Positions 23,141 to 31,353 are shown, counted from the first letter of the stretch. The stretch is 64,000 bases of DNA from Luteimonas salinisoli (GCF_013425525.1 NZ_JACCKA010000085.1:1-64000); one strand, 5' to 3'. Program-made: numbers and translations. The notes: generated by a model from the letters alone, not told the origin.

Positions 23141-26059
23141 TTAGAAGCGCTTCCCGATTTCGAGGTAATAGAACCGCCCTCGCATGTCGGTCTGAGACGG
23201 ATCGTAGCCAGAGAAATTGCTGACGAAGTCGGCCTGCTTGTTGGTCAGATTGACCACCCCCAGCCGGCCACTCCAGCCTTCTCCCAAGTGGGGGATGCGG
23301 CCATCCGCGTAGCTGAGCTGGACGTCCAATATCGTCTGGGCCGGTACATCGCGTACCCCGTCGGTGTCGTTGTAGGAGTCGCGGTGGCGGGCGGAGAGGC
23401 TGGCGCCGAAGCCCGAGTCCCCAGTCCACGACAGGACCGAGGTCGTCTTCAACGCCACTGGAAACCCGCTGTCGTTGGCGATCCCCAGCACGTCCTGGGG
23501 CGGCGCGCCTGGCACGAGCTGCAGGAGGTAGCTGTCGACATAGCTGCCCAGCACCTGGATGCCGAAGGCCCCGAACCGCTCGGATCGCCGTCTATAGGCC
23601 ATCTCGAAATCCACCCCCTCCACCGTCACCTGGCCGAAGTTTCCTGCTCGAGCGTCGATCGAGATCAGCCGACCTGGCGCCCCTGCGGCAATGTCCTCCG
23701 GGGTTGGCGTCGCGCGCACGATACGGTCGGCGAAAACGTCGGGGTTGGCCAGGATCAGGTCGGTATCGAAAGATGCCTGGACGAAGTTCGTCTGCTCGAT
23801 GCGAAACCAGGAGGCGGTGAGCGTCAGGCCGGCCAGCGCTCCCTGAGGCGGCGCGAAGATGAAGCCAGCGCTCCATGAGCGGGCGCGTTCGGGCTCGATG
23901 TGCTGGTTGCCCCCGAGCTCCACTAGAACATCCACGGGCTCGTCGCCTCTCTGTGGATCAGCCACGACTGTGGTGAATGCGTTCGTCGGCGAGAACAGGT
24001 TGTAGAGCGACGGGATCTTGAATGCCTCGCCGTAGGTCGCCCGCAGGGAGAAGGCGGGCGTCAGCCCCCACAGCAGGCCGAATTGGGGATTGCTCGTGCC
24101 GATGCCGTTGCTGAAATGGTCATAGCGGATCGCCGCCGTCGCCTCGAGCCGGTCGGCCAGGGCCTGGTCCATCTCCGGCGACACCAATGGCACGCTGGCC
24201 TCGGCGAATAGCGCGTGGGAGTTCCGCTCGCCGGTCACGGCGATGACCCCCGGCGCGGAGACGTCCAGGGATTCCCGCCTGAGGTCACCGCCGATCGCGA
24301 CCTTCACGGCGCCTGCCGGCAGCTGGAACAGGTCGCCGCGCACGACGAGCTCGACGGTGTCGGCGGAGGACTCGAACCGGTCGGTCCGATCGCCCCGGAT
24401 CGAGTCCAGAACGGTCTGCGAGTTGCCGCCGGTAGTGAACAGATTGAGCGCCGTCGACGGATCGGTGGACGCCAGGGCAACGAACACCTTGTCGTAGTCG
24501 ACGTAGTTCCGGTTCTCGATGGTGGTGTCATCATGGTCGCGCCACCAGCTCAGGTCGAAATCGAACTCGCCCGGTAGCCTTCCCTTGACGCCTGCGGTGA
24601 AGCGTGTGAACTGGGTATCTGCATCCGTGATACGCGGCCCCAGGTCCACGAAGCGATGGTCGACCGCGACATCGACGCCGAACGGATTGAACGGGTTTCC
24701 GGCCGGGACGACAAACAGGCCGAAGGCGGCGCCGAACAGGGCGTCGGGTGGGGACTGAAGGGATTGGCGCACGTGAGAATAGAGCGCCTCGCCGTAGACC
24801 TCGAGATCGGGGCTCAGCTCAACCTGGCCGGCGGCATAGATGCTCTCGCGGCGCGTCTCGGGAATCAGGCTGACGTAGGGCGCGGGCTCGAACAAGTTGA
24901 TCGCGCCGTCGGTCGCCGTGAAATCCCCGGGCGTCAGCGACCTGCTCGACGGATTGTCCGGGATGCCGGCAAAGCTGGCGGTCAGGCCTGGTAGCGGCTG
25001 GCCGTCGACGGAATAGACCGTGCCCGGATAGGCCAGCGTACTGCGTAGGTCCAAGCCGCCGAAGCGGCTGAAGTCGCTGTCGGCGGTGAAGGGACGGTCG
25101 CCCTTGAAGACCGGGTCGCGCTCGAACCAACTGGCGATCAGCATACCCGAGAAGGGTCCCCGGTAGTCGCCCGCCACCACCGAGCCTTGCCATTCGGTGG
25201 CGTCGCCGGCGGAGCTGGTCCCCGTCCGGGCGGTGACATCCAGCCCTTGGAAGTCCTGCTTGAGCAGGATGTTGATTGCGCCCCCGATCGCGTCGGCGCC
25301 GTAGATGGCCGTGGCGGAATCGGTAAGGACCTCGACTCGGTCCACGGCCGCCAGCGGAATCTGGTTCAGATCGAAGAAGTTGCTGGCGAACTGGGCGCCG
25401 GAGACGTTCAACCGCCGGCCGTTCAACAGCATCAGCGTCGATCCGGCGCTCAAGCCTCGCAGCTGAGGCGGGGCGGCGCCGATCACGCCCTGGGCGCCCG
25501 ACTCGTCCAGGATGGTGGAGGCCTGGGGCAGCAGGCGCAATACGTCGCGCACCTGCGTCGCGCCGCTGCGGTTGATGGCGTCTTGGTCGAAGGTGATGAC
25601 CGTCGCCGGGCCGTCGGCGCTCCCTGCGACGCGCGATCCGGTGACGGTGATCGTCCCAAGCGTGGAAATGTCTTCCTCTCCGGTTGGCACGTCTGCAAGC
25701 TGGAGCGGAGGAACGGACGCTGCTTTGTCACCAATGACAACCGTGTTCTCGCCAATGTTCTGGTAAGAGAGTCGTGTTCCCTCCAGCATCCTCGCCAGAC
25801 CTTCGGCAACCGGGTAGTCCCCTTTCAGGGGGTTGATCTCGGCGCCATCGACGACGTCCTGGGAAAAGACCAAGGTGATATCGGCCTGCTCAGCGAAGGC
25901 ATTCAGGCCCGTTGCTGCAGGCTGGGCGGAGATGTCAAAGGTCTTGACCTGCCCCTGCGCCTGGACAGCGGTCATCGCAGCACTGAGCATCAACGAGGCG
26001 ATGAGCGCGTTGCGGAGCACATTGCGCCTGAACTTGGACGCCATAGGACAACCTTGCAT
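23141..26059 (-). CDS. TonB-dependent receptor with STN domain
   Basis: A 972-residue outer-membrane receptor: signal peptide, STN signalling domain (FDISAQPAATGLNAFAEQAD to residue about 105), TonB box region, plug (VRDVLRLLPQAS, IYGADAIGGAINIL) and 22-strand barrel ending YYLEIGKRF. The STN domain signals through FecR to FecI on ligand binding, and both are encoded upstream. I chose ATG 26059 because GGGAGGGAG lies just upstream; ATG 26044 is an alternative. The next gene is a lasso isopeptidase-like protease, so the ligand may be a lasso peptide. Confidence 0.9.
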   Translation of the reverse strand: MQGCPMASKFRRNVLRNALIASLMLSAAMTAVQAQGQVKTFDISAQPAATGLNAFAEQADITLVFSQDVVDGAEINPLKGDYPVAEGLARMLEGTRLSYQNIGENTVVIGDKAASVPPLQLADVPTGEEDISTLGTITVTGSRVAGSADGPATVITFDQDAINRSGATQVRDVLRLLPQASTILDESGAQGVIGAAPPQLRGLSAGSTLMLLNGRRLNVSGAQFASNFFDLNQIPLAAVDRVEVLTDSATAIYGADAIGGAINILLKQDFQGLDVTARTGTSSAGDATEWQGSVVAGDYRGPFSGMLIASWFERDPVFKGDRPFTADSDFSRFGGLDLRSTLAYPGTVYSVDGQPLPGLTASFAGIPDNPSSRSLTPGDFTATDGAINLFEPAPYVSLIPETRRESIYAAGQVELSPDLEVYGEALYSHVRQSLQSPPDALFGAAFGLFVVPAGNPFNPFGVDVAVDHRFVDLGPRITDADTQFTRFTAGVKGRLPGEFDFDLSWWRDHDDTTIENRNYVDYDKVFVALASTDPSTALNLFTTGGNSQTVLDSIRGDRTDRFESSADTVELVVRGDLFQLPAGAVKVAIGGDLRRESLDVSAPGVIAVTGERNSHALFAEASVPLVSPEMDQALADRLEATAAIRYDHFSNGIGTSNPQFGLLWGLTPAFSLRATYGEAFKIPSLYNLFSPTNAFTTVVADPQRGDEPVDVLVELGGNQHIEPERARSWSAGFIFAPPQGALAGLTLTASWFRIEQTNFVQASFDTDLILANPDVFADRIVRATPTPEDIAAGAPGRLISIDARAGNFGQVTVEGVDFEMAYRRRSERFGAFGIQVLGSYVDSYLLQLVPGAPPQDVLGIANDSGFPVALKTTSVLSWTGDSGFGASLSARHRDSYNDTDGVRDVPAQTILDVQLSYADGRIPHLGEGWSGRLGVVNLTNKQADFVSNFSGYDPSQTDMRGRFYYLEIGKRF

Positions 26060-26115
26060 ACGCCGCTCCCTCCCCGGGGATGTGTCTGGGTATCTGGCAT
26101 TGCGTCGCCAGCCTG

Positions 26116-26535
26116 TCATTGAGACGGGGCCGACGATGTTTTCCGCCATTCGGTGTCGGATTCCGACCTTTGCTCGGCCCAGTCATTGACTTGCGCTGGG
26201 CTGGATGGCCCACACGACGGCATCCTGCAAATGGAGAATATGTCGTCGTCCAGTTGCTGGTAGTCCAGTGCGGTCCCGACCAGCAATCGCCTCAACCCTT
26301 CGCCCACGCTGTACTCGCCCTTCAGCGCCCGCGTCTGTGCGCCGGCGACCAAGTCGTAGGAGAAGATCAGTGTGATGTCGGCCTGGCGCGCGAATTCATT
26401 CAGCCCGGCGGCGGCAGGCTGGCGGGCAATTTCGAAACGCTTGCGGGCCACATCGGCTTGGACGCACGCGGTGGCCGCCAACAAGGCGAGCATGAGTGCA
26501 AAGAAGTTGCGGAATGATTCACCGCATTTCCACAT
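26116..26535 (-). CDS. STN-domain-only exported protein
   Basis: A 139-residue protein with a signal peptide (FFALMLALLAATACVQA) and one STN domain (FEIARQPAAAGLNEFARQAD to residue about 100), the same domain that starts the receptor 56 bases downstream. The remaining about 40 residues are polar, and there is no plug or barrel. It could be a truncated receptor or a free periplasmic decoy or adaptor for FecR. It lies between fecR and the receptor gene on the same strand. Confidence 0.8.
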   Translation of the reverse strand: MWKCGESFRNFFALMLALLAATACVQADVARKRFEIARQPAAAGLNEFARQADITLIFSYDLVAGAQTRALKGEYSVGEGLRRLLVGTALDYQQLDDDIFSICRMPSCGPSSPAQVNDWAEQRSESDTEWRKTSSAPSQ

Positions 26536-26675
26536 ACGGCATGCCTACAGGGTGGCGACGCGCCAGCGTCCGGTCCCCTGCAAGACGGGAGGGAAGTCTG
26601 AATCCGCCACCGACGAGCGCTTGATTGCGTGACTCGCGAGACTCGCGAGACTCGCCTCACCGCTCGAGCAAACGG

Positions 26676-27755
26676 CTACTGGAGTGCGGAGGACGCTGGA
26701 ACGCGCGCTTGGATGTAGACGAGATTGTCGGACGTACGACGCGTGGTTACCGGAAAAGCTTTGGTCAGCGCCTCCAGGAAACCATCGATGTCGCCCGTGC
26801 GGAAGCGGCCGCCGACCCGTAGGTCATGGATACTGGAATCGATGATGATCAGGCGGGTGTCGCTGTAGCGGTTGAGCTCGGCGATGGCCTGCCCCAGCGG
26901 CTCGCCGTCGAAGACGATCGCGCCCTCGCGCCAGGCCAAGGTATTGGATAGCACGACAGGACTGATCGCGACCACCGGCACGGCCGCCGCAGTAGTCTCC
27001 AAGCGCTGCCCCGCCGCCAGCTCGCGTCTGGCTGGAAGCGCGGGTTCGGGTCCGTCGCCGGACGCTATTCGCGCTCCCCCCTCCCCCTGTGGCCCCACCG
27101 TCACCTTGCCCTCCGTGACGATGACCTCGATATCGCGCGTATCGCGTACGCGCACATTGAACTCGGTACCGACAGCACGCACCACCATGTCGCCGGCATG
27201 CACCAGGAATGGACGCTCGGGATTGCGCGCCACATTGAAGGAGGCCTCGCCCTTGCGCAAAACGACCACGCGCCTTTCACGATTAAAGCGCGTTTCCAAG
27301 ATGGTGTTCGTATTGAGTTGTACGGTCGAACCGTCGGCCAGCATGGCGCTGCGCTGCTGGCCGACTGCGGTGGACAAGGTCTGCGCTTCGTTGCCACGCT
27401 GGAACCACGATACGACGCCGACAGCGATGGCAAGCGAGGCCGCCATCGCCCACGGCGCCGCTTGGCGCAGCCATCCGCGCGTCAGCGTCGGCTTGGCCAC
27501 GGTATACAGGCGTTTCTCCTCGGCGACGAAGGTGGCCACCCGTTCCTCGCGTTTTGCCTCCGCCAAGTCGTCCAGCGAGCGCCAGACGCCGCCTAGTTCC
27601 TCGAACGCGCGCCGGTGGCGCTGATCGCGCCGCAGCCACTGCTCGAAATCGTTGCGGACCTCTACGGGCGCATCCTCGTCGTCGAGACGCCAGATCCACC
27701 TGGCAGCCTCTTCTTCGACCTCCGTAGCGCTACGGAACTTCAGCACGTCGCTCAT
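26676..27755 (-). CDS. fecR: FecR-family anti-sigma regulator
   Basis: A 359-residue inner-membrane protein: an N-terminal cytoplasmic DUF4880-type segment (EEEAARWIWRLDDEDAPVEV), one transmembrane helix near residues 100-117, and a periplasmic FecR domain (STAVGQQRSAMLADGSTVQL, GEASFNVARNPERPF, VRAVGTEFNVR) with a C-terminal STN-like part. It transmits the receptor signal to the sigma factor. It overlaps fecI by four bases (ATGA). Confidence 0.92.
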   Translation of the reverse strand: MSDVLKFRSATEVEEEAARWIWRLDDEDAPVEVRNDFEQWLRRDQRHRRAFEELGGVWRSLDDLAEAKREERVATFVAEEKRLYTVAKPTLTRGWLRQAAPWAMAASLAIAVGVVSWFQRGNEAQTLSTAVGQQRSAMLADGSTVQLNTNTILETRFNRERRVVVLRKGEASFNVARNPERPFLVHAGDMVVRAVGTEFNVRVRDTRDIEVIVTEGKVTVGPQGEGGARIASGDGPEPALPARRELAAGQRLETTAAAVPVVAISPVVLSNTLAWREGAIVFDGEPLGQAIAELNRYSDTRLIIIDSSIHDLRVGGRFRTGDIDGFLEALTKAFPVTTRRTSDNLVYIQARVPASSALQ

Positions 27756-28318
27756 CGGCCGCTTCCTTCATCCTCGATCCGGCGCGGCCCGGCCGTCAGT
27801 CCGATCATGTCGTGCTCGCGCAGATGATCCCGGCAGCGCACCAGTCCCTTAGCGACATGCTTCTCGATGGTGCTTTGCGTGATACCCAGCACCGCACTGA
27901 TTTCGGATTGCGACAGCTTGTACACTTTTCTCAGCACGAACACGCGTCGACAGACCGGCGGGAGACTATCCACCGCCGAGCAGAACGCCTCGAAACGGCG
28001 GCGCGCATCCAGTTGCTCTTCCAATTGGGGGTTGTTGGATGAGACGCCCAGCGCGTCGAAATCCGCCACCGCATCGGTGGCGCGGCTGGTGCGGCGCCGG
28101 CCCAGTTCCACCGCCAGGTTGTGGGCGATCGTGATCAGCAGCGCCTTGGGCGACTCGACCGTGCTGTAGTCCTGGATGCCGTAGATGCGGATATACGTGT
28201 CCTGGATGACATCCTCGATGTCCTCCTCCGCGCTCAGATACTTCCGCAGATAGCCCCGCAGCATCGCGCGATGGCAGAACACCTGGTTGAGGAACCATTC
28301 GTGACGATCGGGCGACAT
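27752..28318 (-). CDS. fecI: FecI-type ECF sigma factor
   Basis: A 188-residue sigma-70 family protein: region 2 (LSAEEDIEDVIQDTYIRIYG, ALLITIAHNLAVELGRRR) and region 4 (LPPVCRRVFVLRKVYKLSQS, EISAVLGITQSTIEKHVAKG). It directs transcription of the TonB receptor locus when released by FecR. I chose ATG 28318 (MSPDRHEW), the usual family start; a GTG at 28387 in frame is possible. The 230 bases upstream contain no other gene. Confidence 0.9.
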   Translation of the reverse strand: MSPDRHEWFLNQVFCHRAMLRGYLRKYLSAEEDIEDVIQDTYIRIYGIQDYSTVESPKALLITIAHNLAVELGRRRTSRATDAVADFDALGVSSNNPQLEEQLDARRRFEAFCSAVDSLPPVCRRVFVLRKVYKLSQSEISAVLGITQSTIEKHVAKGLVRCRDHLREHDMIGLTAGPRRIEDEGSGR

Positions 28319-28551
28319 AGGGAGGGCGGCGGCCTTGCTTGCGTCACATCTATGGAACGCCGATGCCACACGGAAGTAAAGCTGCACCGCGGCTTCAATT
28401 GCTTGTTCCTGCAGATCAGCGCGACGGATGGTGGAAATATTCTACTGGCCCGTCTTTGCCAGGTTGCGAGCCGCGCTGACCATCAAGCGACAGCGGCACG
28501 CCGTTGCCGGCTGGACCGACTCGATCCGATAGTCGGCGCCATCCAGCCCGG

Positions 28552-28853
28552 TCATGCGTGCGATCTGCTCATGCGCGCCACATTGGCCATCATTTGCGCG
28601 GCTCTCTGAGCGACGCTCTCCTCTGTGTCGCCGGGAGTGATCGTGCTCGCCAGTTCGGCCAGCACGCCCTTCACCGTGGCTTGTACTGCCCGATGCGACT
28701 CAATGCTCGTGTGGGAGCGGTGTTCGTCGTCCAGCGCCTGCCATCCATTCTCGATCCGCAGCATTCCCAGCCCGGGAACTCCCGATCGGGATGCCGGATC
28801 AACGGCGTGTTGGTCTGGTCTGAAAGGATCTCGATGTTCTCGACGCGCATCAT
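28552..28853 (-). pseudogene. DUF6959-like and M24-peptidase fragments fused
   Basis: From ATG 28853 the minus strand encodes MRVENIEILSDQTNTPLIRH, then PDREFPG, the start of a DUF6959-like protein. The frame is then lost. From about 28770 another frame reads to GVLAELASTITPGDTEE, then QMMANVARMS, matching the N-terminus of the M24 protein at 4347-5054, and ends. Both pieces lack the remainder of their genes. Confidence 0.6.
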
Positions 28854-28857
28854 CTTA

Positions 28858-28881
28858 TGCCTAGCGTCTGGATTGCTAGGG
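28858..28881 (-). repeat. Possible attC with the central stem deleted
   Basis: GCCTAGCGTCTGGATTGCTAGGG looks like the two outer ends of an attC joined at the ATT shared by both arms. The right end overlaps the stop codon of the following fragment, so chance is possible. Confidence 0.4.
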
Positions 28882-28926
28882 AGCAACACGGGCAAGAGAC
28901 AGCCGAGATTTTCCATGCCTGTCCGT
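28876..28926 (-). pseudogene. C-terminal fragment of the DnaK-like lipoprotein
   Basis: The minus strand reads TDRHGKSRLSLARVAP and stop, differing at two positions from the end of the protein at 10179-10625. Bases 28927-28980 carry a further fragment of the 176-residue family coding region. Confidence 0.7.
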
Positions 28927-28984
28927 CTCATGCCGGGCGGTCCGCCTGCGGCACGGCAGGTCAGTTCACGGCGGCGGTGAGTTG

Positions 28985-29284
28985 CTAGTCGGCACCAGAA
29001 GCTAGTGACGCCTCGTAGCGAGCAATGTACTCCTCCACCGGCTCAGCCGTGCCAGTGACGCTGATCCGCCCCGAATGCCGATTGACGATGAGGGGCGCAT
29101 TCCCCGCAAGCCGCGATGAGCTATTCCCCGTGAGCAGGAACTCCCTGGACTGATAGAAGAACACCCATCCGAGGGGCCGCTCCAAGGTGGCGGAGTCGAT
29201 GATTTCCACCTCGCAGCCGATCTCGGCTGTGCAGCCTTTGAGCTGCGACCGTACAAGGTGCCTTGCTTGGTTGCGGGTGACCAT
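28985..29284 (-). CDS. YrhB/Imm35-type immunity-like protein
   Basis: A 99-residue protein matching the YrhB/immunity-35 pattern: RPLGWVFFYQSREFLLTGN, LAGNAPLIVNRHSG and TGTAEPVEEYIARYE. Such proteins are found next to toxins in polymorphic-toxin loci and singly in cassette arrays. No toxin is adjacent. ATG at 29284 follows an attC. Soluble, probably cytoplasmic. Confidence 0.8.
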   Translation of the reverse strand: MVTRNQARHLVRSQLKGCTAEIGCEVEIIDSATLERPLGWVFFYQSREFLLTGNSSSRLAGNAPLIVNRHSGRISVTGTAEPVEEYIARYEASLASGAD

Positions 29285-29292
29285 CGTGTGTC

Positions 29293-29352
29293 GCCTAGCG
29301 CTCGAGTTGGGCCGACCCGCGCAGCGGGTTCAGCTTGAATAAGTCGTCAGGT
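29293..29352 (-). repeat. attC site
   Basis: GCCTAGCGCTCGAGTTG to AAGTCGTCAGGT with GGCCGACCCGCGCAGCGGGTTC. Confidence 0.86.
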
Positions 29353-29682
29353 ACCCACCGGACCTTGCCCAATGTGCGCGCGGATCTCGGCGAGGGATGA
29401 AAAGTACGGATTTGGCTCAAGATGTGCCACCTCATCTAGTGCCTCAGCGAGTTCTGCATGATGGTCCTGCGTAGCCTGTACCAGGCAGTACGTTCCACTC
29501 TGCACAGAGATCCAACCGCACTTGTTTGGAACAGTGAACTTTGGCTCAAGCGGCGTGCCGTCATCGCTCCAGAACAGGTACTGAGCGGCCTCTACATCGA
29601 TTCCCTCGTGCTCTTTGACAGCGGTAGCCTCGTCACCGTGCACGGCAAGAACTCGTGTTTCGGTCTCGACGACAAAGATCAT
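29347..29682 (-). CDS. Uncharacterised soluble cassette protein
   Basis: A 111-residue protein with an acidic composition, starting MIFVVETETRVLAVHGDEAT and containing AAQYLFWSDDGTPLEP and GTYCLVQATQDHHAEL. No membrane segment or known motif. It begins after a family-B repeat and ends inside an attC, the standard arrangement here. Possibly another immunity-type protein, but this cannot be shown. Confidence 0.65.
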   Translation of the reverse strand: MIFVVETETRVLAVHGDEATAVKEHEGIDVEAAQYLFWSDDGTPLEPKFTVPNKCGWISVQSGTYCLVQATQDHHAELAEALDEVAHLEPNPYFSSLAEIRAHIGQGPVGT

Positions 29683-29756
29683 GGCCGCTAGCTACGCTAG
29701 ACCCCTAGATGGGCATCGCACGAACTCTGCGCCGCGATCGCTGGGTCGTCAAATCG
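29683..29756. repeat. Family-B repeat
   Basis: GCCGCTAGCTACGCTAGAC, CCCTAGATGGGC, GAACTCTGCGCCGCGATC and CTGGGTCGTCAAATCG. The B flank continues to the ParE stop at 29890. Confidence 0.8.
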
Positions 29757-29889
29757 GGTTCGCACAGGCGGTTGGGACGCTGCTCTGCCATGGTCGATAG
29801 CGGTTGAGTGCCGAGGCCCTAGCCGGCGGCAGGTGAGCTTGCGTCGCAGGCCCCAGGCCTTTGCCAGCACCTGAGCTTCTTGCGTCTCC

Positions 29890-30210
29890 CTAGGCCCTCG
29901 GCTGCTTGTCGCGCCCCTTCAGCTGCGCCACCCGGAGCAGCCGTTCGGAACGCATGACATGCAGCACGTACACCCGCTCGCCATCGTAGCGATAGAAGAC
30001 ACGGCGCGGCGGCTCTACGAGCTGGCGATAGCGGGACCTCTCGAGTTCCTGCGGGCGGCTGCCGCTCTCCGGATGCTCCGCCAGCTGTTCCACGTGGCCA
30101 ATAATCCTGGCCACCAGCTCAGCCGCGGCAGCAGGGTGTTCCAATGCGATGTAGTCGGCAATCGCTTCCAGGTCGCTCAGGGCCGGCTGCGACCAGACTA
30201 TTTCAGCCAT
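29890..30210 (-). CDS. RelE/ParE-family toxin
   Basis: A 106-residue protein with the ParE/RelE fold pattern: MAEIVWSQPALSDLEAIADY, LAEHPESGSRPQEL, RQLVEPPRRVFYRYDG and VYVLHVMRSERLL. Family members poison gyrase or cleave mRNA. ATG 30210 overlaps the antitoxin gene by 13 bases, the normal order (antitoxin first). The pair is intact and probably functional. Confidence 0.9.
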   Translation of the reverse strand: MAEIVWSQPALSDLEAIADYIALEHPAAAAELVARIIGHVEQLAEHPESGSRPQELERSRYRQLVEPPRRVFYRYDGERVYVLHVMRSERLLRVAQLKGRDKQPRA

Positions 30211-30455
30211 CGCGCGAGGCGCTTCTTCGCTTGCGCATGCGTGGCCACCCGGCCCTCGGCGATCGCCTGCTCGCCACGGGCGATGCCCTCCAGCACGGTC
30301 ATGCGCTGCTGCATGAGTTGGTAGGTCTCCACGTCCACCAGGTAGGCGCTCGGCAGGCCGTGCTGGGTGATGAGGATGGGCTGCTTGTCCCGCTCGATAT
30401 CCGAGAGGAGCTCCGTGGCCTGACGTTTGAGGGTCGTGACGAGTTCGGTGCGCAT
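30198..30455 (-). CDS. Phd/YefM-family antitoxin
   Basis: An 85-residue protein: N-terminal DNA-binding domain (LKRQATELLSDIERDKQPIL, PSAYLVDVETYQLMQQRM) and a C-terminal toxin-binding tail. It neutralises the overlapping ParE-like toxin and likely represses the pair. Two broken or orphan relatives occur at 16629 and 20641, so this module has been copied within the array. Confidence 0.92.
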   Translation of the reverse strand: MRTELVTTLKRQATELLSDIERDKQPILITQHGLPSAYLVDVETYQLMQQRMTVLEGIARGEQAIAEGRVATHAQAKKRLARWLK

Positions 30456-30528
30456 GAAGTGACACTAAAGTATCACTCTCCGTTGCGCAAGCGGCCGTGC
30501 ACAAGGCCCGCGGCCCCTCCCCTGCCGG

Positions 30529-31059
30529 TCACGTCCCCGCCTCCTCCGGGGCCATGTCGAACCGCGTCTCCAGCCCCTCGATCACCCCGCCCAGCATCTC
30601 GGCGACGGCCTGGCAGCTGGCCGCGATGTCTTCCGCGCCATCGGCACGATGGGCGACGGCAGCCTTCATCACCTGCAGGAGCGCACGCGCATGCAACAGG
30701 CGGGCGTGCAGCTCGCTGGCGAGTGCCGGGCGGTCCGCCTGCGGCACGGCAGGCGCGTCCACGGCGGCGGCCGGCGCGAGCCGCTGGGCATACACCTGAT
30801 CCAGGAGGCCGCGCACCTCGCGGGCCGCGCTGAAGATGACCTCCCCAAGCGCAGGCAGGCTGTGGTCATCCAGGGGGGCGGTGCCGATCGCGATCACGTC
30901 GCCAGTGGCGGTGATCGTTCGAAGCAGGCCGTCGAGCTGGTCGACCTGATCGAGGGTGATGCCGAAGGTCAGGCGGCTGGTCGGGCTATCGGCGACGTCT
31001 GTCGTCGGCCCCTCGTCGGCATACGCATAGGGGGAGGGGTTGCTGACTGCGTTGGACAT
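30529..31059 (-). CDS. Array-duplicated protein of unknown function (intact copy)
   Basis: A 176-residue, alanine-rich soluble protein: a disordered N-terminus, then TFGITLDQVDQLDGLL, ATGDVIAIGTAPLDDHSLPA, LGEVIFSAAREVRGLLDQVY and a helical C-terminus (AAVAHRADGAEDIAASCQAV). Partial copies at 1398, 15818 and 18794 preserve the C-terminal part and lie beside family-B repeats. It is upstream of the Phd-ParE pair. I know no function. The conservation of copies suggests a mobile unit rather than a shared role. Confidence 0.7.
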   Translation of the reverse strand: MSNAVSNPSPYAYADEGPTTDVADSPTSRLTFGITLDQVDQLDGLLRTITATGDVIAIGTAPLDDHSLPALGEVIFSAAREVRGLLDQVYAQRLAPAAAVDAPAVPQADRPALASELHARLLHARALLQVMKAAVAHRADGAEDIAASCQAVAEMLGGVIEGLETRFDMAPEEAGT

Positions 31060-31353
31060 GCTCGCGCTCCTTCGCTACGGGCCGTCATTGTTGGTGGTTC
31101 CGGGTTGCTTGTCGTCTCCGCGTGGTTGACGTCCGAGGTGTCCACTCACGACACAGAAGAATGGGCGGCATTTCTGGCGCTCTCCCGCGTTGGCGTCGCG
31201 GCAAGCATGGTCGGCTCCAGGTACATGTCGGTGACGCTGCTACGGGCTGCCGTGCGGCTAATCGCCCGACCGGCGCTGCGTCCCAGCATCGAATCAACAA
31301 AGACATCAAGTTGGAACACTGCCATGACCGTGATCATTGGACGCGGCAGAGCT
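31060..31353. other. Array end, no convincing gene
   Basis: A minus-strand frame of 59 codons (31146-31325, MAVFQLDVFVDSMLGRSAGR) is the only candidate and has no supporting family. No attC, attI or integrase coding is visible. This is the boundary between the high-GC cassette array and the AT-richer operon. Confidence 0.4.

Noticed and set aside
28388..28551. Possible lasso-peptide precursor upstream of fecI
   Set aside because: No short gene with a leader and a plausible core was found on either strand, and there are no B or C genes nearby.
1155..31060. Repeats considered as a CRISPR array
   Set aside because: Units are 60-70 bases, imperfect, separated by genes of variable length, and have attC cores or long hairpins. 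There are no short unique spacers and no cas genes.
31060..31353. Possible integron integrase or attI at the array end
   Set aside because: No tyrosine-recombinase motif is readable in any frame, and the only open frame is 59 codons without a family.
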